The notes under the pieces: generated by a model
What the model was told of the DNA's origin: nothing
The model's database searches: none
The model's input: the letters and a program-made list of their open reading frames with translations, nothing else
Program-made: the position numbers and the translations under genes
NCBI GenBank assembly: GCA_025462785.1
Contig: JAOAPG010000094.1
Location: forward strand, 1-5,747
DNA: 5,747 bases
Direction: 5' to 3'
Origin: Acidobacteriaceae bacterium
Lineage (GTDB): Bacteria; Acidobacteriota; Terriglobia; Terriglobales; Acidobacteriaceae
Part shown: positions 5,392 to 5,747 of the stretch, one piece after another
Position numbering within the stretch: position 1 is the first letter of the stretch
How the letters are laid out: each line of letters begins with the position of its first letter

Positions 5392-5747
5392 ATGAGAAAT
5401 TGGTCAATCCCGGCTGGTCGAATCTTTGGCGTACAGATACGAATCCATCTGACGTTTATTTTGTTGCTCGCTTTTGTTGTTGGTACCGAAGCAGCCTCTC
5501 ACACCACCACGAATCCCGCGCGCAGCATGGCATTGGTAGGAATCATCTTCGGCTGCGTGGTGCTTCATGAGCTGGGACACGCGCTGGTCAGCCAGCACGC
5601 TGGCATTCCCGCGAAAGCAATCATTTTGTTACCAATTGGCGGAGTAACTTTGCTCGACGAAACCCGCGATCCGCTCGCGCCGGGTGCCACAACCTGGAAG
5701 CGGGACATTCGCATTGCTCTTGCTGGTCCGCTGGTAAATCTATTGAT
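5392..5747 (+). CDS. M50 (site-2-protease-like) membrane metalloprotease, N-terminal part
   Basis: M50 proteases are polytopic membrane zinc enzymes that cut transmembrane segments, often releasing regulators such as anti-sigma factors. The 118 residues present run off the right edge. The opening (I)FGVQIRIHLTFILLLAFVV (residues 11-30) is the typical first membrane segment of SpoIVFB-type members. A second hydrophobic segment at about 46-67 contains the zinc-binding HELGH (59-63: H59, E60, H63). It is followed by PIGGVTLLDE (81-90) and the ALAGPLVNLL segment (109-118), both characteristic of the family. The third zinc ligand and any C-terminal CBS or PDZ domain lie outside the window. The start is the first ATG after an in-frame TAG at 5383-5385. 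No good Shine-Dalgarno is near; AGAGG is 14 bases away. The gene is divergent from rsmD, with an imperfect hairpin in the shared upstream region. Confidence 0.92.
   Translation, partial: MRNWSIPAGRIFGVQIRIHLTFILLLAFVVGTEAASHTTTNPARSMALVGIIFGCVVLHELGHALVSQHAGIPAKAIILLPIGGVTLLDETRDPLAPGATTWKRDIRIALAGPLVNLL

Noticed and set aside
5283..5570. Open frame on the plus strand across the rsmD-M50 gap, and the minus-strand frame 5404-5598
   Set aside because: Both overlap the M50 protease frame starting at 5392, which has HELGH and other family motifs. Neither alternative frame shows a recognisable domain or a ribosome binding site.

Overview
The window looks like a chromosomal core region of a mesophilic Gram-negative-type bacterium with moderate-to-high GC. 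My best guess is an acidobacterium. The guess rests on three things: a long acidic N-terminal extension on ribosomal protein S1, a secreted imidazolonepropionase-like amidohydrolase, and a TTTGCG-type intergenic repeat that I associate from memory with Acidobacteria and a few other phyla. No marker here proves the phylum. I see no mobile element, CRISPR array, tRNA or rRNA, and no gene-free stretch over 300 bases.

Layout. (1) Positions 1-1986 (+): ribosomal protein S1 (rpsA), six S1 domains behind a roughly 100-residue disordered tail. The frame stays open to the left window edge, so the true start may lie outside. A strong hairpin plus T-run at 2009-2035 closes it and probably also serves the gene arriving from the other side. 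(2) Positions 2063-3826 (-): a two-gene unit transcribed leftward, first a RidA/YjgF-like protein lacking the usual catalytic arginine, then 45 bases later an exported metal-dependent amidohydrolase. (3) Positions 3827-4052: a divergent intergenic region with a 7-bp inverted repeat and weak promoter-like elements. (4) Positions 4053-4604 (+): a conserved-looking soluble helical protein of unknown function with a near-perfect ribosome binding site. (5) Positions 4605-4705: a convergent gap holding four degenerate 10-base TTTGCG-like units. (6) Positions 4706-5272 (-): rsmD, the 16S rRNA G966 N2-methyltransferase. (7) Positions 5273-5391: a divergent region with an imperfect hairpin. (8) Position 5392 to the right edge (+): the N-terminal 118 residues of an M50 (site-2-protease-like) intramembrane metalloprotease with an HELGH motif.

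Functional picture. rpsA and rsmD are translation and ribosome-maturation housekeeping genes. The RidA-like/amidohydrolase pair is a probable small catabolic or detoxification operon with unknown substrate. The M50 protease suggests regulated intramembrane proteolysis or membrane protein turnover. I found no convincing new multi-gene system. The points most worth checking are the RidA-like protein without its arginine next to an exported amidohydrolase, the 10-base-period intergenic repeat, the hairpin in front of the protease gene, and the unknown 183-residue protein.
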